Positions 61,511 to 64,000 of a stretch of 64,000 bases of DNA are shown here, in pieces (the first letter of the stretch is position 1; every line of letters begins with the position of its first letter). The DNA comes from Rhodospirillales bacterium (GTDB lineage Bacteria > Pseudomonadota > Alphaproteobacteria > Rhodospirillales > Defluviicoccaceae), in NCBI GenBank assembly GCA_016710335.1, contig JADJXQ010000005.1, positions 1-64,000 on the forward strand, written 5' to 3'. Under the pieces are notes generated by a model. That model did not search any database. It saw only the letters and a list, made by a program, of their open reading frames with translations, and was not told the DNA's origin. A program made the translations under genes and the position numbers.

Positions 61511-62053
61511 TCAGGCATGGGCGGCAATTCGTTCTTCGGCCGGTACCTTGCGGGGAGGAGATGCGGCGCGCGGGACGGCAGTCGCGGCAAGGTCGATCAG
61601 GCAGTCCGCTGCGCCTAGTCGCGCGATGCGCTCCGCTTTCTCCAGGTCATCGATCTCCGAGAAAAGCGCCACGTGCTGGAGCAACGTATGATGCCGAAAC
61701 CACGCCAGCAACTCGTCATGCAGCTTTCTTGCATACGCCAATGCCGAGGTTCGAGGCGAGCGCGAACGCTTCCTCGACAGGAGTGCGAGCAGGCCCCGAT
61801 GTTCGGCGCGATGGGCCTCGAGACCGCAGTAGTCGAACGCCACCATGACCCGCTCCTCGCGCTCGAACTGGAAGCGCGCGTAGCGGGACAGGGTCGTCAG
61901 CGTCGCCGGGATCAAGGCCGCGGCCTCCTTCTCCTCAGTGAGGCCGTCGAGGAGCGAAATCACCCGCAATAGACATCGCGCGTCGGACGCGAACGCAGGG
62001 ATTTCGCAGCAATATGCGTGCGTTAGAAGACAGGTCACAGGCAACCGTTGCAT
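61511..62053 (-). CDS. Degenerate hemerythrin-like protein
   Basis: About 180 residues from the ATG at 62053 (an in-frame ATG at 62140 is an alternative). The pattern RFQFEREERVMVAFDYCGLEAHRAEHRGLL and LHDELLAWFRHHTLLQHVALF is that of bacterial hemerythrins. Several iron ligands are changed: the helix-A His (DARCLLRVISLL), the His before FxxEE, and the final Asp seem absent, while the H-x3-H pair (EAHRAEH) and one HH remain. Oxygen binding in the usual di-iron way is therefore doubtful. Confidence 0.6.
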   Translation of the reverse strand: MQRLPVTCLLTHAYCCEIPAFASDARCLLRVISLLDGLTEEKEAAALIPATLTTLSRYARFQFEREERVMVAFDYCGLEAHRAEHRGLLALLSRKRSRSPRTSALAYARKLHDELLAWFRHHTLLQHVALFSEIDDLEKAERIARLGAADCLIDLAATAVPRAASPPRKVPAEERIAAHA

Positions 62054-62068
62054 CTGAGTGTTTTGTTG

Positions 62069-62084
62069 TACCCCGTTTGGGGTA
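62069..62084. promoter_or_regulatory. Palindrome TACCCCgtttGGGGTA upstream of the hemerythrin-like gene
   Basis: A 6-4-6 perfect inverted repeat 16 bp upstream of the start at 62053. Its size and position suit a repressor operator. If the longer start is used it would lie inside the gene. Confidence 0.4.
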
Positions 62085-62224
62085 TGTGTTGAGGGCAATG
62101 TACAACAGGCACTGCGTGCGCTGCCAGAGAAAAGATCCACTCATGGAGGAGTAGGTGAGAGAGGCTCGCGAACCTGGTTGCAGAACCATCTCAACCACCA
62201 CGCCATGCAACGTGGTGCCTGACT

Positions 62225-62692
62225 TCACTGAGAAGTTTGGCGGGCCGCGGTACGCGCCAAGCGGTCGGCGCGCTCGTTCTCGGGGTGACCCGCATGGCCG
62301 CGGATCCAGAACCAGTCTACCGTGTGGTCGCCCAGTTGCGCGTCGAGCGCCTGCCACAGGTCGGCGTTGCGCACCGGCTTGCGGGCCGCCGTCTTCCACC
62401 CGTTTCGCTTCCACTGCTGAATCCAGCCGGTGATGCCGTCGTGGACATACCTGCTGTCGGTGTAGACGTGGACTTTGGATCGACGCTTCAACGCCCGAAG
62501 CCCCTCGATGGCTGCCTGCAGTTCCATACGGTTGTTGGTGGTGTCGGCCGCTCCGCCGCTGAGCTCGCGCTCCACCCCGCGCCAGCGTAACACCGCGCCC
62601 CACCCCCCGGGTCCGGGGTTGCCGAGGCAGGCACCGTCGGTGAACAGTTGGACCACGTCGACGTCGTCCGCATGGGCCCTGGTGTCGGTCAT
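62225..62692 (-). CDS. rnhA: Ribonuclease HI
   Basis: 155 residues. The catalytic acids are in FTDGACLGNPGPGGWG (Asp), TTNNRMELQAAIEGLRAL (Glu), VYTDSRYVHDGITGWI (Asp) and WIRGHAGHPENERADRLA (His/Asp). It degrades RNA in RNA-DNA hybrids. The ATG lies 2 bp after the thrB stop; the thrB-rnhA order is common in alphaproteobacteria. Confidence 0.95.
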   Translation of the reverse strand: MTDTRAHADDVDVVQLFTDGACLGNPGPGGWGAVLRWRGVERELSGGAADTTNNRMELQAAIEGLRALKRRSKVHVYTDSRYVHDGITGWIQQWKRNGWKTAARKPVRNADLWQALDAQLGDHTVDWFWIRGHAGHPENERADRLARTAARQTSQ

Positions 62693-62694
62693 GA

Positions 62695-63657
62695 TCAGTC
62701 CAGTCCGTACCCGTCGGGCCCGCGCACGCGGCGATGAAAGCGCAGCTTGTTGAGGTATTCGCTCGGGTTCTTGGGTGTCACCAAGGCATCCTTGGGGGTC
62801 TGCAGCCAGTCGTGGAGGCGTGTCAGCAGGAAGCGCAGCGCCGCCCCCCTTGCGAGGATCGGCAACGCTGTCAGCTCGCCGGCGGACAGCGTGCGGCAGG
62901 ACTGGTAGCCCCAGAGCAGGCGCCTCGCCTTGGTGACGTTGAAGCTCAAGTCCGGCTCGAAGCACCAGGCGTTGAGGCAGATGGCCAAGTCGTAGGCGAG
63001 GAGGTCGGAGCACGCGAAATAGAAATCGATCAGCCCGCTCAGCCGCTCGCCTTCGAAGAACACGTTGTCGGGGAACAGATCCGCATGGATGATCCCGGCC
63101 GGCAGCCCGTCCGGCCAGCGCCGCTCCAGGACATCGAGCTCATCCGCCAACTCTCGCGCCAACTCGGTCGCGACCGCGTCGCCGGCCGCAAGGCAGGTCT
63201 CGAGCAACGGACGCCATCCCGCGACCGACAAGTCGTTCGACCGGCGCATCGGAAAATCGACTGCAGCCAGATGTAGTCTCGCGAGGGCCTCGCCGACGGC
63301 GCCGCAATGGGCCGCGGTCGGGCGGCGCGGCCACAAGCCCTTGAGGAACGTCACGAGGACCGCGGGGCGGCCGGCAAGGGTGCGCAGCACCTGCCCGTCA
63401 CGCCCGGCGACCGGCAGCGGTGTCGGCACGCCCCGCGCCGCCAAGTGCTCCATCAGCGCTACGAAGAACGGCAGATCCGCCGCACGGACGCGCTTCTCGT
63501 ACAGCGTCAGGATGAACGGACCGCGTTCGGCGAGGAGCAGGTAGTTGGTGTTCTCGACACCTTCGGCAATACCCTTGCTGGCGAGAACCTGGCCGAGATC
63601 GTAATTCGCGGCGAACGCGGCGATCTCTTCGTCGGTGACGTCGGTGTAAACGGCCAT
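62695..63657 (-). CDS. thrB: Homoserine kinase (ThrB2, aminoglycoside-kinase fold)
   Basis: 320 residues from the ATG at 63657 (MAVYTDVTDEEIAAFAANYDLG). It has GVENTNYLLLAERGPFILTLYEKRV, the catalytic loop GIIHADLFPDNVFFEGERLSGLIDFYFACSDLLAYDLAICLNAWCFE, and the C-terminal RFLLTRLHDWLQTPKDALVTPKNPSEYLNKLRFHR. It phosphorylates homoserine in threonine synthesis. The start agrees with normal family length. Confidence 0.93.
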   Translation of the reverse strand: MAVYTDVTDEEIAAFAANYDLGQVLASKGIAEGVENTNYLLLAERGPFILTLYEKRVRAADLPFFVALMEHLAARGVPTPLPVAGRDGQVLRTLAGRPAVLVTFLKGLWPRRPTAAHCGAVGEALARLHLAAVDFPMRRSNDLSVAGWRPLLETCLAAGDAVATELARELADELDVLERRWPDGLPAGIIHADLFPDNVFFEGERLSGLIDFYFACSDLLAYDLAICLNAWCFEPDLSFNVTKARRLLWGYQSCRTLSAGELTALPILARGAALRFLLTRLHDWLQTPKDALVTPKNPSEYLNKLRFHRRVRGPDGYGLD

Positions 63658-63803
63658 GCGCCATGATGGCACACCACCCGCCGCCGTCGAAAGCGCCTCC
63701 GGACGCTGTATGAACAAGCGTCCGGTTCTTGTTTCCGCCAATCGGGTCCCGTAGAGTGCCGGGCCTCGGAACGGTCGAGGCGGCAGCGAGCAGGAGGACG
63801 ACC

Positions 63804-64000
63804 ATGACCCGACGGTTCGTTGTGTTGCCGCTGCTGGCGGTTCTTGCCGGGTGCGCCGGATCGGACGACGAGGTCGCGAGGCCGTGCCCGGACATCACCG
63901 TGCTCGCCGATGCCGCGGCGATGACGCGGTTCGCGCCGGGCGCCGGTCAGGACCTTACCGACGTGGAGTTCGAAGCGCAGATCACCGACGTGCTGTCGCG
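63804..64000 (+). CDS. Putative lipoprotein, cut by the window end
   Basis: The ATG at 63804 follows CAGGAGGACG. The first 65 residues start MTRRFVVLPLLAVLAGCAGSDDE, a lipoprotein signal with lipobox LAGC, and continue RPCPDITVLADAAAMTRFAPGAGQDLTDVEFEAQITDV. The frame is open to the last base, so the gene runs on beyond the window. Function unknown. Confidence 0.65.
   Translation, partial: MTRRFVVLPLLAVLAGCAGSDDEVARPCPDITVLADAAAMTRFAPGAGQDLTDVEFEAQITDVLS

Overview
This is a GC-rich chromosomal window with the gene content of an alphaproteobacterium, probably of Rhodospirillales type. The supporting genes are a MipZ-like ATPase fused to PilZ, a thrB-rnhA pair, glnE, fliL, an AsmA/YhdP-type protein, and a fused DppD-DppF ABC ATPase. 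The organism is not named by anything in the sequence.

Layout. (1) 1-9.8 kb is a graveyard of mobile DNA. It holds a frameshifted tyrosine integrase beside a 3' tRNA-Met fragment (an attachment-site signature), an IS21 left end, two overlapping IS66-type elements (one carrying a decayed large serine recombinase cassette), and a second, nearly complete IS21-type element whose outer end lies inside a template repeat. (2) 9.8-18.6 kb, all on the minus strand, is the most interesting region. It is a diversity-generating retroelement (DGR) joined to a conflict/immunity-like operon: TIR protein -> MoxR-like AAA+ ATPase -> 975-aa vWA-like/FGE-sulfatase target with variable repeat VR2 -> HRDC accessory -> reverse transcriptase (IGALTSQ, YMDD) -> template repeat TR. 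Next comes a second FGE-fold target with VR1, then a dead RT copy and half a TR. The TR is loaded with AAC codons. Both VRs differ from it almost only at adenines. TIR/MoxR, MoxR/target and HRDC/RT all overlap by 4 bp. (3) 18.6-22.3 kb holds IS1380/IS3 remnants, a TenA-like protein and two coupled ferritin-like proteins. (4) 22.3-28.7 kb holds an orphan MT-A70 methyltransferase and a dipeptide/oligopeptide ABC transporter. (5) 28.9-42.8 kb is a nonulosonic (legionaminic) acid cluster. It has LegB divergent from LegC, a NeuD-like acetyltransferase (frameshifted), NeuB, NeuC, a glycosyltransferase-like protein, a sulfotransferase, HisF2/HisH2 plus a WbpG/PseA-type amidotransferase (an acetamidino-forming module), a CMP-sugar synthetase, a PtmE-like nucleotidyltransferase and an ABC exporter. 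Most of these genes overlap by 4 bp. (6) 42.9-45.7 kb holds a complete-looking DDE insertion sequence and a small toxin/antitoxin-like pair. (7) 45.7-53.4 kb holds UDP-xylose synthase, a second sulfotransferase, a ParA/PilZ/MipZ-like fusion protein, a small regulatory protein, a ParA and a TPR lipoprotein. (8) 53.4-64 kb is core-like: Lpp-type lipoprotein, FliL, bacterioferritin-like protein, GlnE, AsmA/YhdP (frameshifted), a degenerate hemerythrin, RNase HI, homoserine kinase and a lipoprotein cut by the window edge.

How the parts work together. The DGR would copy the TR through an error-prone cDNA and rewrite the ligand-binding C-termini of two FGE-fold proteins. One of these is encoded with a TIR effector and a MoxR ATPase, which suggests a sensor/effector system with a hypervariable sensor. 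The nonulosonate cluster should make a CMP-activated sugar acid, probably amidinated, for surface glycans, with the linked sulfotransferases, UDP-xylose synthase and exporter decorating or moving them.

Caution. Several single-base frameshifts (integrase, IstA, TnpC, NeuD, YhdP) could be real decay or sequencing indels. The sequence alone does not decide.
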